Source: Kroppenstedtia sanguinis (GTDB lineage Bacteria; Bacillota; Bacilli; Thermoactinomycetales; DSM-45169). From it: a stretch of 51,150 bases of DNA. Location of the stretch: the NCBI RefSeq assembly GCF_050433445.1, contig NZ_JBNPXF010000026.1, positions 1 through 51,150 on the forward strand, read 5' to 3'. The notes below the pieces were generated by a model. That model did no database searches, had not been told where the DNA came from, and worked only from the letters and a program-made list of their open reading frames with translations. The position numbers were made by a program, and so were the translations under genes. Positions 8,071 through 17,123 of the stretch are shown here, one piece after another; positions within the stretch are counted from its first letter, which is position 1, and each line of letters begins with the position of its first letter.

Positions 8071-9839
8071 TTGCTTTCCGCCCCCTTCTCACTTTGTTTA
8101 GCCACATCATAGCGTCGCGGCCGCGGCTTGATGAGGGAGACATCCACATCTTCATACTCGAAGGCGGGACCGTTTTCCGTATACTTAGCCTTGGTCGTCT
8201 TCAGCCAGTCCTCGTCATTCCGGTCCGGGAAATCCGGTTTGTAGTGAGCTCCCCGGCTTTCATTCCGATTGTAAGCACCCTGGGTGATCACCCGGGACAG
8301 CTCCAGCATGTTCCACAGTTGCCGGACAAAGGAGGCAGGCTGGTTGCTCCAGGTGCTGGTGTCAGTCACATTGATTCGCTGGTAGCGCTCCATCAGCTCT
8401 TGGATTTTTTCATCGGTTTGCTTCAGCTTATCGTTGTAACGAACCACGGTCACATTATCCGTCATCCACTGACCCAGTTCCTTGTGCAACTGGTAGGGAT
8501 TTTCATCCCCGTCCATTTTAAGGATGTTGTCGTACTTCTCTTGCTCCTGCTTCTGATGCCCCTCAAATAGCGAAGAAGGCATATCTTCAGCGGACCGATC
8601 CAGCCCCCGGATATACTCCAGCGCAGCGGGGCCGGTGATAATTCCGTCAAAGATACAGGAAACCAGGGAGTTGGCGCCAAGACGGTTACCACCGTGGTAC
8701 TGGTAGTTGGCTTCTCCGGCGGCAAACAGACCGGGGATATTGGTCATCCCGTTGTAATCCACCCACAGACCACCCATGGAGTAATGAACCGCCGGGAAGA
8801 TCTTCATCGGAACCTTACGCGGATCTTCACCCATGAATTTCTCATAGATCTCGATGATCCCGCCCAGTTTGACATCCAACTCTTTCGGGTCTTTGTGGGA
8901 GAGATCCAGATAAACCATGTTCTCCCCGTTGATACCCAGTTTCATGTCAACACAAACCTTGAAGATCGCTCGGGTGGCGATATCCCGCGGAACCAGGTTG
9001 CCATAGGCAGGATACATTTCTTCGAGAAAATACCAGGGTTTCCCGTCTTTATAGGTCCAGATGCGTCCCCCTTCTCCACGTGCGGACTCGGACATCAACC
9101 GCAGCTTATCGTCTCCGGGAATGGCCGTCGGGTGCACCTGAACGAATTCGCCGTTGGCATAATAGGCGCCTTGTTGGTAAGCCGCACTGGCAGCCGTGCC
9201 CGTATTAATCATGGAGTTGGTCGATTTGCCGAAGATGATTCCAGAACCTCCCGTGGCCAAGATAACCGCATCGGCACGGAATGCTTTGATCTCCATGCTC
9301 CGCCGGTCCTGAGCCACGATCCCCCGGCAACGGCCCTCATCATCGAGGATCAGAGAAGTGAACTCCCATTGCTCATACTTGGTGACATTCCCCGCCACTT
9401 CCCAGCGCCGCACCTGCTCGTCCAGAGCATACAACAACTGTTGTCCGGTAGTGGCACCGGCAAAGGCTGTCCGGTGGTGTTTGGTTCCCCCGAACCGGCG
9501 GAAGTCGAGTAGCCCCTCCGGAGTCCGGTTGAAAGGAACCCCCATCCGGTCCATCAGATAGATGATTCCCGGCGCCGCCTCACACATCGCTTTCACTGGA
9601 GGCTGGTTGGCTAGGAAGTCACCGCCATAAACGGTGTCATCAAAATGCTCCCACGGGGAGTCCCCTTCCCCTTTGGTGTTTACCGCTCCATTGATGCCCC
9701 CCTGGGCGCAAACCGAGTGGGAACGACGAACCGGCACAATCGAAAACAGGTCGATGTCGGCACCGGCTTCGGCCGCTTGGATCGTGGCCATTAGGCCCGC
9801 CAGGCCTCCGCCGACGATGATAACTTTATCTTTTCTCAT
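8067..9839 (-). CDS. sdhA: Succinate dehydrogenase flavoprotein subunit
   Basis: This 590-residue catalytic subunit oxidises succinate to fumarate. It begins MRKDKVIIVGGGLAGL, an FAD-binding Rossmann motif. The histidine that would covalently bind FAD is in VRRSHSVCAQGGINGA near residue 40, and the substrate-site segment HPTAIPGDDKLRLMSESARG is present. The start at 9839 has GAAGGGGGCA upstream; a longer GTG-started reading lacks a site. It is preceded by sdhC (17 bases apart) and overlaps sdhB by four bases. Confidence 0.97.
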   Translation of the reverse strand: MRKDKVIIVGGGLAGLMATIQAAEAGADIDLFSIVPVRRSHSVCAQGGINGAVNTKGEGDSPWEHFDDTVYGGDFLANQPPVKAMCEAAPGIIYLMDRMGVPFNRTPEGLLDFRRFGGTKHHRTAFAGATTGQQLLYALDEQVRRWEVAGNVTKYEQWEFTSLILDDEGRCRGIVAQDRRSMEIKAFRADAVILATGGSGIIFGKSTNSMINTGTAASAAYQQGAYYANGEFVQVHPTAIPGDDKLRLMSESARGEGGRIWTYKDGKPWYFLEEMYPAYGNLVPRDIATRAIFKVCVDMKLGINGENMVYLDLSHKDPKELDVKLGGIIEIYEKFMGEDPRKVPMKIFPAVHYSMGGLWVDYNGMTNIPGLFAAGEANYQYHGGNRLGANSLVSCIFDGIITGPAALEYIRGLDRSAEDMPSSLFEGHQKQEQEKYDNILKMDGDENPYQLHKELGQWMTDNVTVVRYNDKLKQTDEKIQELMERYQRINVTDTSTWSNQPASFVRQLWNMLELSRVITQGAYNRNESRGAHYKPDFPDRNDEDWLKTTKAKYTENGPAFEYEDVDVSLIKPRPRRYDVAKQSEKGAESK

Positions 9840-9856
9840 TTTGGCAGTGCCCCCTT

Positions 9857-10507
9857 CTACCACTGTGCCAGCTGGTTAGTAAATTCCGGATCCGCAAATG
9901 CATACAGGGCGCTCAGTCCAATATAACTGACCAACACGAACACCACGGCCCAGACATAAGAGGAAATCCGTTGAGCCCGGGGACCCACGGTGATCCCCCA
10001 CGTGACCAGGAAAGACCACATGCCATTGGAAAAATGGAACACGGCTGCTAAGACACCGATCGTGTACCAGACCTGGGTGACTGGATTAGACAGGATATCC
10101 GCGGTCAGCTGGGTCACCTGATCCGCACTGTAATCGTTCAAGGCCACTTGCAACCGGGTCTCCCACACATGCATGGTGACAAAGATCAAGGTGATTACCC
10201 CGGTCAAGCGTTGCAACATAAACATGATATTGCGAAACAGGCCGAAACTACCGACATTGTTCTTCGCCGTAAAGGCGATGTACAGACCGTAAACGCCGTG
10301 GTACAGGAGAGGAAGAAAGATAAAAAAGATCTCCAGAATCGGCAGGAACGGAATGCCCCAGATCCATTCCACCTGTTCGGTAAAGGCTTGCGCCCCTTCG
10401 GTTGCATAATGGTTTGTAATCAGGTGTTCAACCAAAAAAAAGCCGACTGGAATCACACCCAGCAGGGAATGCAACCGTCTGCTAAAAAAACTGCGGTGCG
10501 TACTCAT
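9857..10507 (-). CDS. sdhC: Succinate dehydrogenase cytochrome b558 subunit
   Basis: This 216-residue membrane anchor starts MSTHRSFFSRRLHSLLG and has five predicted transmembrane helices, as in the B. subtilis diheme b558 type, so no sdhD is needed. Candidate heme-ligand histidines occur in RLHSLLG, FFLVEHLITNH, LYHGVYG and FVTMHVWETR. GGGGGGCAAAA precedes ATG; a longer upstream reading to 10570 has no site. It is the first gene of sdhCAB, with a sigma-A-like promoter at 10680-10709. Confidence 0.95.
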   Translation of the reverse strand: MSTHRSFFSRRLHSLLGVIPVGFFLVEHLITNHYATEGAQAFTEQVEWIWGIPFLPILEIFFIFLPLLYHGVYGLYIAFTAKNNVGSFGLFRNIMFMLQRLTGVITLIFVTMHVWETRLQVALNDYSADQVTQLTADILSNPVTQVWYTIGVLAAVFHFSNGMWSFLVTWGITVGPRAQRISSYVWAVVFVLVSYIGLSALYAFADPEFTNQLAQW

Positions 10508-10679
10508 TTTTGCCCCCCCAATAATCCCCTGATAGTAACACGGTATGTTTGCAAGGAACCCTCTCTCCAAAACTGGACCGGCTATGCCAAAGGGTATACA
10601 TCCCTACTATTGTAGCCGGTGGAAATATGAAACACATTTCTCTTCAGGGAAAGAAAGGTTTCACATCTTAGACGATATC

Positions 10680-10709
10680 ATTGTACTCTCACTTTCGATA
10701 TAGCGTCAA
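10680..10709 (-). promoter_or_regulatory. Sigma-A-type promoter of sdhCAB
   Basis: On the minus strand TTGACG (10709-10704) and TACAAT (10685-10680) are separated by 18 bases. The leader to sdhC is about 165 bases, with no recognised riboswitch. Confidence 0.65.
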
Positions 10710-10781
10710 GTCAGGCCCTCCTGCTTATGTGGTAAATTGCCCCAACCTGATGTCTTATAAACCTGTCCTCTATCGGAAATA

Positions 10782-10808
10782 AAAACCTGCCCGATGCATC
10801 GGACAGGC
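10782..10808 (-). terminator. Terminator of metX
   Basis: On the minus strand CCTGTCCGAT-GC-ATCGGGCAGG is followed by TTTTTA. It lies 18 bases after the metX stop. Confidence 0.85.
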
Positions 10809-10825
10809 ACGCTACCTTGGATCTA

Positions 10826-11959
10826 TCAACTGATCCAACGTTCAGTCACTCCTTGATTCAGACCCTGGTCGAGGAACTTCCGGATCCGGGGACCCGTCTC
10901 CTCATATTCCACCAGGAAGGCATCATGACCGTATTCCGAAGAGATCTCCAGCAACTCACATTTGACTCCCTGGCTTTTCAGTAGAGTGAACAGTTCCCGC
11001 TGCTGCTGGATGGGAAACAGTTGATCTTCCCGGATACCCACGATCAACACTTCTGCCTCGACGGTGGACAGGGCGCTCTTCACTCCGCCTCTGTCTCGGC
11101 CCAGATCATGGGTGTCCATCGCCTTCAACAGATAGAGATAGCTGTTCGCATCAAAGCGTTGCACCAACTTTTTTCCCTGGTGACGCAGATAACTTTCCAC
11201 TTGAAACAGGGAGTCGGCTTGAATCGGAGACCCTCCAGCTTGCAGGTTGCGACTAAACCGTTTTTCAAACAATTGCGGAGTCCGGTAGGTGACCATCGCT
11301 ATCATCCGGGCCACCGCCAAGCCTTGCACCGGTCCGGGACCCGGATAATAATGGCCTTCTCGGTAACCGGGATCAGCCACAATCGCCTGACGCCCGATAT
11401 CATTGAAGGCGATGGCTGTCGGAGTAAGAGCAGCGGCAGTAGCGAGGGGGACCAGTTTTCGTGCAAAGCCAGGGTGGAGGATTCCCCACTCCAAGACCAA
11501 CATGCCCCCCATAGAGCCGCCGATCACCATTTCCACCCGCCGAATCCCTAGTTTTTCCAAACAACGCTTTTGTACAGACACCATATCCCGGATACTGACT
11601 CGAGGAAAGCGAGTGCCGTAAGGTTGATTCGTCGTGGGATCCATGGAAGAGGGACCCGTCGTCCCTCCACATCCCCCCAATACATTAAGGGTCAACACAT
11701 GGTAGCGGTTGGTATCGATCCATTTGTCTGGACCGATCAGACCGTCCCACCATCCGGGGGACTCTTCATCCCCTACCGCGTGGGCATCCCCGGTCAGCGC
11801 ATGGCAAACCAGCACAATGTTGCTCCCGTCCACCTTGGGTTCGCTTCCGACCGCTTCCACTGCCACTTCCACTTGCGAAAGAGTTTCTCCGCTCTCCAAT
11901 CGGACCGCGCCGACGGATACTTTTTTCTTTTCAAAAATCCGGGTAGAGATTGGCATCAT
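10826..11959 (-). CDS. metX: Homoserine O-acyltransferase (MetX family)
   Basis: This 377-residue alpha/beta-hydrolase fold enzyme acylates L-homoserine, normally with acetyl-CoA, as the first committed step of methionine synthesis. The nucleophile serine is in MVIGGSMGGMLVLEWG. Family signatures SPGWWDGLIGPDKWIDTNRY and LGGCGGTTGPSS are intact, and the catalytic Asp and His fall in REDQLFPI and EYGHDAFLVEYE. Acetyl versus succinyl specificity cannot be read with certainty from family membership. A SAM-I riboswitch and its terminator lie directly upstream, so expression should fall when SAM is plentiful. GGGGGATGG precedes a tandem ATG-ATG start. Confidence 0.94.
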   Translation of the reverse strand: MMPISTRIFEKKKVSVGAVRLESGETLSQVEVAVEAVGSEPKVDGSNIVLVCHALTGDAHAVGDEESPGWWDGLIGPDKWIDTNRYHVLTLNVLGGCGGTTGPSSMDPTTNQPYGTRFPRVSIRDMVSVQKRCLEKLGIRRVEMVIGGSMGGMLVLEWGILHPGFARKLVPLATAAALTPTAIAFNDIGRQAIVADPGYREGHYYPGPGPVQGLAVARMIAMVTYRTPQLFEKRFSRNLQAGGSPIQADSLFQVESYLRHQGKKLVQRFDANSYLYLLKAMDTHDLGRDRGGVKSALSTVEAEVLIVGIREDQLFPIQQQRELFTLLKSQGVKCELLEISSEYGHDAFLVEYEETGPRIRKFLDQGLNQGVTERWIS

Positions 11960-12004
11960 CCATCCCCCTGTCTCGCCAAATCATCGACCGAACTTCGCCA
12001 CATG

Positions 12005-12032
12005 TAAAACACCCTCTTCCAAAGAAGAGGGT
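12005..12032 (-). terminator. Riboswitch-controlled terminator ahead of metX
   Basis: On the minus strand ACCCTCTTC-TTTG-GAAGAGGGT is followed by GTTTTAC. It forms the expression platform of the SAM-I riboswitch. Confidence 0.85.
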
Positions 12033-12057
12033 GGGTAAATTCCGGACATGGTCTTCC

Positions 12058-12172
12058 ACGCCTCTTCTCATCTTCCAGGCAAACGCCCGACAGGAGTTGG
12101 CACCATTCCCTTTGTAAGGGGGGTTGCCGCGGTTTCATCGGGCCAGTCCCTCAACCGCTCTGGATAAGAAGA
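12058..12172 (-). ncRNA. SAM-I (S-box) riboswitch
   Basis: On the minus strand the leader reads CTTATCCAGAGCGGTTGAGG, then GGCCCGATGAAACCGCGGC, AAGGGAATGGTGCCAACTCC and GCCTGGAAGATGAGAAGAG. These are the conserved S-box blocks in the right order. It controls metX through the terminator at 12005-12032, and high SAM should terminate transcription. Confidence 0.96.
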
Positions 12173-12198
12173 ATTGATCGATCTATGGAATTTTGTTC

Positions 12199-12227
12199 AT
12201 CATATGATGATTCTGGCGGATTGTCAA
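12199..12227 (-). promoter_or_regulatory. Sigma-A-type promoter of the metX leader
   Basis: On the minus strand TTGACA (12227-12222) and TATGAT (12204-12199) are exactly 17 bases apart. The start site would fall about 20 bases before the S-box. Confidence 0.8.
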
Positions 12228-12246
12228 GCAGACGGACAGGGTTCGA

Positions 12247-13272
12247 TTATCTGGAACCGATATTCACCTTCAACTCGCCTTTTGGATCCACTGCTGGAGC
12301 ATCGGGATGCTCCAACCAGCAGTGAACCTGATGGGAGCCGGCAACCTCGGTCCCCTCCGGCATCTCCTCATGACAAATCTGCATGGCGTAGGGACAACGA
12401 TCGGCAAAGGGACAGCCCTGGGGCGGATCCAACAGATCCGGCGGTGATCCAGGGACAGGGACCAAATCCTCTTCCCGTTTCTGATCCAATCTGGGCATGG
12501 AACCCATCAAGCCCCAAGTGTAGGGATGACGGGAGCGGTAAAAAATATCTTCCACAGTTCCGGTCTCCACCAGGATCCCTCCATACATCACCGCCACCCG
12601 CCGAGCCATTTCTGCCACCACCCCCAGATCGTGGGTGATCAATATAATGGCTGTCTCCGTCTTGCTTTGCAGTTCTTTCATCAACTCCAGGATCTGCGCC
12701 TGAATAGTAACGTCCAGAGCCGTGGTCGGTTCATCGGCGATCAGAATCTTGGGGTTGCAAGCTAGAGCGATGGCGATCATCGCCCGTTGACGCATGCCTC
12801 CGCTGAATTGGTGGGGGTATTGATTCGCCCGACTTTCCGGGTTGGGGATTCCCACTAAGCGAAGCATCTCCACCGCTTTCTCCCGGGCTTGATCCTTTCC
12901 GTGGTTCTGGTGCCACATCAACCCTTCCATGATTTGTTTGCCTACCGTCATGGTCGGGTTGAGGGAGGTCATCGGATCCTGGAAGATCATCCCGATCTCT
13001 GCCCCCCGGATCTTGAACATCTCCCGATCCGGTACCTGAGTCAGATCTCTTCCTTCGAAGAGGATCTCTCCCTGTTTAATCCTTCCCGGGGGAGATGGGA
13101 TCAAGCGAACGATGGACTGAGCCGTCACACTTTTACCACTCCCCGATTCGCCCACAATCGCTAGGGTCTCCCCTTTTTCCAGTTGGAGATTCACCCCCCG
13201 CACCGCTTGAACTTCCCCGTTGTAGGTACTGAATGATACATGAAGATCGTTGATTTCCAGTATGGTTTTCAT
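12247..13272 (-). CDS. oppD: Oligo/dipeptide ABC transporter ATP-binding protein (OppD/DppD)
   Basis: This 341-residue ATPase powers peptide uptake. Walker A is GESGSGKSVTAQS near residue 40, the ABC signature FSGGMRQRAMIAIALA is near 155-165, and Walker B ILIADEPTTALDV follows. The C-terminal extension has the CPFADRCPYAMQIC cysteine cluster seen in Opp/Dpp ATPases. The start is MKTILEIND at 13272, with GAGGTGGGATCAG ahead. It is the last gene of the oppA-B-C-D cluster. The partner ATPase OppF is absent here, so this protein either homodimerises or uses an OppF encoded elsewhere. Confidence 0.93.
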   Translation of the reverse strand: MKTILEINDLHVSFSTYNGEVQAVRGVNLQLEKGETLAIVGESGSGKSVTAQSIVRLIPSPPGRIKQGEILFEGRDLTQVPDREMFKIRGAEIGMIFQDPMTSLNPTMTVGKQIMEGLMWHQNHGKDQAREKAVEMLRLVGIPNPESRANQYPHQFSGGMRQRAMIAIALACNPKILIADEPTTALDVTIQAQILELMKELQSKTETAIILITHDLGVVAEMARRVAVMYGGILVETGTVEDIFYRSRHPYTWGLMGSMPRLDQKREEDLVPVPGSPPDLLDPPQGCPFADRCPYAMQICHEEMPEGTEVAGSHQVHCWLEHPDAPAVDPKGELKVNIGSR

Positions 13273-13283
13273 CTGATCCCACC

Positions 13284-14204
13284 TCACTTTCTCATTTTCG
13301 GATCCAGGGCATCCCGCAGTCCGTCGCCGAAAGCATTAAAAGCCAACAGAGTCAAGCTGAGGAAAAGAGCCGGGAAGAAGAGCCGCCACCATTCATCAGA
13401 TAAAACCACCACCAGGGCATCGTTGATCATCGTTCCCCAACTGGCGATGGGAGCTTGAACCCCCAGACCCAGAAAACTGAGAAAGGCCTCCGAAAAGATG
13501 GCGTTGGGCACGGAGAAAGTGATCATCACCAGAATTGGCCCCATGGTGTTGGGGATCAGATGCTTTATCATCAACCGTTTCGTGGAGGCTCCCAGGGTTT
13601 TGGAAGCCAACACAAATTCTTGTTCCTTCAATTGTAAGATCTGACCCCGGACCAAGCGAGCCATATTCAACCAGCCCGTGACGGACAAGGCGATGATAAT
13701 CGTCAATAGGCCTGGCCCCATCACCACCAGCAACAGAATCACCACCAGCAGGTAGGGAAGGCCCCACAGCACATCGACGATCCGCATCATGATCTCGTCG
13801 GTGCGCCCCCCCTTATAGCCGGAAATGCCTCCGTATAACACCCCGACCGCCAGGTCGATCAGGGCAGCCACCACCCCAATCGTCAGTGAAATCCGCGCTC
13901 CATACCAAGTTCGGACAAACATATCCCGCCCCAGGTCATCGGTTCCAAACCAATGTTCACCGGAAGGCTCCAGATTTTTCCCATCCGTGAGATCGATCTC
14001 ATAGTATTCATAAGGAAGCATATACGGACCCACCAGCGCCATCAACACGAGCAACAGAATGACAACGAGTCCACCCATGGCCAGCCAGTTTTTCCGCAAA
14101 CGGATCCATGCATCCTTCCAGTAAGAAACCCTGGGACGCCGGATCGCCTCTGCTTCTTTTTGCCTTCTCTCCACCCGTTGAAATTTCTCCGCTGGAATCG
14201 CCAC
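13284..14204 (-). CDS. oppC: Oligo/dipeptide ABC transporter permease (OppC/DppC)
   Basis: This 306-residue inner-membrane permease begins with a cytoplasmic stretch (VERRQKEAEAIRRPRVSYW), then a first helix, LAMGGLVVILLLVLMALVG, as is typical of OppC. The periplasmic DLGRDMFVRTWYGARISL segment and five further helices follow. The permease loop that contacts the ATPase is around ASKTLGASTKRLMIKHLIPN. The start is a GTG at 14204 with GGAGGCGAGTT in front. It lies 3 bases after the oppB stop and 11 bases ahead of oppD. Confidence 0.93.
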   Translation of the reverse strand: MAIPAEKFQRVERRQKEAEAIRRPRVSYWKDAWIRLRKNWLAMGGLVVILLLVLMALVGPYMLPYEYYEIDLTDGKNLEPSGEHWFGTDDLGRDMFVRTWYGARISLTIGVVAALIDLAVGVLYGGISGYKGGRTDEIMMRIVDVLWGLPYLLVVILLLVVMGPGLLTIIIALSVTGWLNMARLVRGQILQLKEQEFVLASKTLGASTKRLMIKHLIPNTMGPILVMITFSVPNAIFSEAFLSFLGLGVQAPIASWGTMINDALVVVLSDEWWRLFFPALFLSLTLLAFNAFGDGLRDALDPKMRK

Positions 14205-14207
14205 GGA

Positions 14208-15140
14208 TTAACTCGCCTCCTTCCCGCTCAGTTTGATGCGGGGATCAATCCAGCCGTACAACAGATCTACCAAGAAATTCATTAGAATCAAGAATGCCGA
14301 GTAAAAAATGGTAACCCCCATAATCACCGGATAATCCCGGTTTGTAATGCTCTCCACAAAATACTTACCCAACCCCGGAATCGCAAATATTTGCTCCACC
14401 ACAAAGCTTCCGGTCAAGATCGCCGCCGTCAATGGGCCCATGATGGTCACCACCGGAATGATCGCATTACGCAAAGTGTGGCGGCTCATCACCCGGATCG
14501 GCGGAAGGCCTTTGGCCCGAGCTGTCCGGATGTAATCCTGACCGATCACTTCCAACATGCTGGACCGTGTCAGGCGGGTGACCAAGGCCAGAGGGGAAAA
14601 GGCCAGGACGATGGAAGGCAGGATGGTTTTATCGAATTCTCCCCATCCCCATACCGGCAACAGATCCCATTTCATACCGAAGTATTTCTGAAACAGTGGT
14701 GCCAGCACAAAAGCAGGCACCGATAATCCGATCACCGCCAACACCATCAGAATGTAGTCAGGTAGTCGATTTTGCCGGACAGCCGCGACCATTCCCATCA
14801 CAATTCCCGCCACTAAGGCCACCAAAATCGATTGTAGCCCCAACTGAGCGGAGACAGGAAATCCCTCTTCCAAAATGTCGTTCACCGTTCGCGTCGTGCT
14901 TTTGATGGAGATTCCCAGATCAAATTTCGCAAGATTACCTATATATTGGACATATTGCGCCGGTAGCGGCTTGTCCAAGCCATATTTCGCCTTCATGTTC
15001 TCCATGGTTTGCTTGGGCAACTTTTTCTCCGAAGTGAACGGATCCCCCGGAATCGAATGCATCAGAACAAAAGTGAGGGAAGCGATCAACCATAAGGAGA
15101 TCAGCATCAACACCAGACGTTTTCCCACATATCGGAGCAA
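14208..15140 (-). CDS. oppB: Oligo/dipeptide ABC transporter permease (OppB/DppB)
   Basis: This permease of about 310 residues has the OppB N-terminal pattern RYVGKRLVLMLISLWLIASL followed by HSIPGDPF. The EAA-type loop is in RTARAKGLPPIRVMSRHTLR, and about six transmembrane helices are predicted. Two starts are possible: GTG at 15149, which overlaps the GGGAGG site, and TTG at 15140, which has correct spacing. I prefer the TTG. A strong hairpin lies between it and the upstream oppA. Confidence 0.92.
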   Translation of the reverse strand: MLRYVGKRLVLMLISLWLIASLTFVLMHSIPGDPFTSEKKLPKQTMENMKAKYGLDKPLPAQYVQYIGNLAKFDLGISIKSTTRTVNDILEEGFPVSAQLGLQSILVALVAGIVMGMVAAVRQNRLPDYILMVLAVIGLSVPAFVLAPLFQKYFGMKWDLLPVWGWGEFDKTILPSIVLAFSPLALVTRLTRSSMLEVIGQDYIRTARAKGLPPIRVMSRHTLRNAIIPVVTIMGPLTAAILTGSFVVEQIFAIPGLGKYFVESITNRDYPVIMGVTIFYSAFLILMNFLVDLLYGWIDPRIKLSGKEAS

Positions 15141-15171
15141 GTTCTCCACCTCCCACCATCCATGGGACAGA

Positions 15172-15202
15172 CCAAGTCACCCGCCCGAGGTGGGTGACTT
15201 GG
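15172..15202 (-). promoter_or_regulatory. Intercistronic stem-loop between oppA and oppB
   Basis: A perfect 11-bp stem, CCAAGTCACCC / GGGTGACTTGG, has a 9-base loop and no U-run. Such hairpins commonly stabilise the upstream mRNA or partly attenuate, giving more binding protein than permease. The role here is inferred. Confidence 0.7.
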
Positions 15203-15221
15203 CTCCCCAACAAAGTCCAAT

Positions 15222-16868
15222 TTACTTCTCGAGCAGATAGGCATCTTCATAAAATACACTGCCGTCAAGCGCCCGGTACACGTTCTTCACGTAATCTTTA
15301 TCCATGTAAACCCGGGTATACCAGTACAAAGGTGCCACCGGCATCTCATCCATCAAGATGTCCTCAGCCTCGTGTAGCGCCTGCATCCGCACCTTCTGAT
15401 CTGCTGTCGATTTCGCTTTCTCGATCAGCCCATCAAATTTCTTGTTGCTGTACTTGGGATCATTGTTACCGGAATCGGTCATATACACATCCATGAAGGT
15501 CATTGGATCGATGTAATCGGGCAACCAGCCAAAGCGGGCAAAATCATAATCGCCGGCGGTCTTCCGCTCGATGAAGACCTTCCACTCCACATTGCCCAGT
15601 TTGACATTGACACCCAGGTTTTTCTTCCACATCTGCTGCAAGGCTTCCGCAATCTTCTTGTGACCTTCATCGGTGTTGTAAAGATAGGTCATCTCGGGCA
15701 TCTTTTTCAGGCCTTCCTCTTTCAGCCCTTCTTCCAGTAGCTTCTTGGCTTCGTCAGCTTGGGCGGTAGGCTCGATATACTTGCCATGTACTTCAGCAAA
15801 ATCTTTATTTGCAGCAAAGTCCGGCATTCCCCAGGGCACCCAACCGTTGGCAGGCTCTTGTCCCCCCTCTAGCACATTCTCCACAATTTGTTTTCGGTCG
15901 ATGGCCATAGAGAAGGCTTTTCGCACCTTTTTGTTGTTGAAGGGTTTCTTTTTAGTGTTGAATTCCACCGTATACGTGGCGATCTGCGGTTCTCCTTTCG
16001 CTTCTCCGCTATCCAACAGTTTCTTGGTCAGATCCGCTGGCACGATATTGCTGTTGGAGGAATCTACATCCCCTGTCTGGAACATCTGATAGCCGGTTTT
16101 TTGCTCCGCGATAAAGGGCATGTTGATCTGGGTCAGTTTCACCTTGTCCGCATCATAATACTTATCATTTTTCTCCAGTACAATCTTAGAATCGTGCTTC
16201 CAACTCTTCACCTTGAAAGGACCATTACATACATAACTGTCCGCTTCACTGGCCCAGTCCTTGTTTTTCTCAACCACCTTTTTCGGCACCGGCTTCAATG
16301 AATAGAAAGTGGTCAGGCCGAGAAAGTAGGGAGTCGGTTGTTCCAGTTGAACCTCCAAGGTTTTGTCATCTACCGCTTTGACGCCTACCTCTTCAGATTT
16401 AGCTTCGCCTTTGTTATACTTTTCCCCATTTTTCAAATAAAAGAGTTGATAAGCATAAACCGCCCCGTTTTTCGGGTCCAGCATCCGTTTCCACGCATAT
16501 TCAAAATCCTCTGCGGTGACAGGATCCCCGTTGGACCATTGGGCATCCCGGAGATGAAAGGTGATTTGGGTCATATCCTCGTTGGCATCCCACTTTTCCG
16601 CGAGTCCCGGAACCGGTTTCCCTTTTTTGTCCATTTTGGTGAGGCCCACCATCGTCTGGGATAAAACATCCCCTGAAACGCTGTCCTTCGCCTCCATGGG
16701 ATCCAGCCCCGGCGGTTCACTGGGGATATTGCCCAATGTGATCTCCTGATCCTCCGCCAGTTTTCCTTTTCCCCCTTTGCCCGCGCTGCTGCCTCCCCCG
16801 CAAGCGGCCAGAAAGGCCATGCTGCAGACGACCAACAGTGCGATTCCCCTGGAAATCCCTTTGCCCAT
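15222..16868 (-). CDS. oppA: Peptide-binding lipoprotein of ABC transporter (OppA/DppE)
   Basis: This 548-residue solute-binding protein captures peptides outside the membrane. It starts MGKGISRGIALLVVCSMAFL with lipobox LAAC, so it should be lipid-anchored, followed by a Gly/Ser/Lys linker (GGGSSAGKGGKGK). Family-5 binding-protein segments are visible: NIPSEPPGLDPMEAKD, HLRDAQWSNGDPVTAEDFEY and KKVRKAFSMAIDRKQIVE. The start at 16868 is preceded by AAGGGGGTTGAATTAGTC; a longer frame to 17039 has no site. It is first in the oppA-B-C-D cluster and downstream of the lysC terminator. Substrate size is unknown. Confidence 0.94.
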   Translation of the reverse strand: MGKGISRGIALLVVCSMAFLAACGGGSSAGKGGKGKLAEDQEITLGNIPSEPPGLDPMEAKDSVSGDVLSQTMVGLTKMDKKGKPVPGLAEKWDANEDMTQITFHLRDAQWSNGDPVTAEDFEYAWKRMLDPKNGAVYAYQLFYLKNGEKYNKGEAKSEEVGVKAVDDKTLEVQLEQPTPYFLGLTTFYSLKPVPKKVVEKNKDWASEADSYVCNGPFKVKSWKHDSKIVLEKNDKYYDADKVKLTQINMPFIAEQKTGYQMFQTGDVDSSNSNIVPADLTKKLLDSGEAKGEPQIATYTVEFNTKKKPFNNKKVRKAFSMAIDRKQIVENVLEGGQEPANGWVPWGMPDFAANKDFAEVHGKYIEPTAQADEAKKLLEEGLKEEGLKKMPEMTYLYNTDEGHKKIAEALQQMWKKNLGVNVKLGNVEWKVFIERKTAGDYDFARFGWLPDYIDPMTFMDVYMTDSGNNDPKYSNKKFDGLIEKAKSTADQKVRMQALHEAEDILMDEMPVAPLYWYTRVYMDKDYVKNVYRALDGSVFYEDAYLLEK

Positions 16869-17057
16869 GACTAATTCAACCCCCTTGAAATCAGTGTCCG
16901 GATCGAAATCGTCCCGGTCTCCATCCGATAAGACTAAACGATGATGACCCATTCCATCGGACGACTCCACCCAAATCCATATAACTATATTCTCAGTTCG
17001 CCGGAAAAATCCTTCCCAATAATCCAACCTTTCCCCCATTGCTCATTATTTTTTTAA

Positions 17058-17098
17058 ATAAAAATCGTCTGAAAGGGGATAACTCCCTTCCAGACGAT
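17058..17098 (-). terminator. Terminator of lysC
   Basis: On the minus strand ATCGTCTG pairs with CAGACGAT (with an inner GGG/CCC stem) and is followed by TTTTTATTT. It lies 26 bases after the lysC stop and isolates lysC from oppA. Confidence 0.85.
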
Positions 17099-17123
17099 TG
17101 TAAAGTCGACAGCAGCGATTCCT

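Noticed and set aside
11956..12138. 60-codon frame upstream of metX
   Set aside because: It lies on the SAM-I riboswitch and its terminator; it has no ribosome site.
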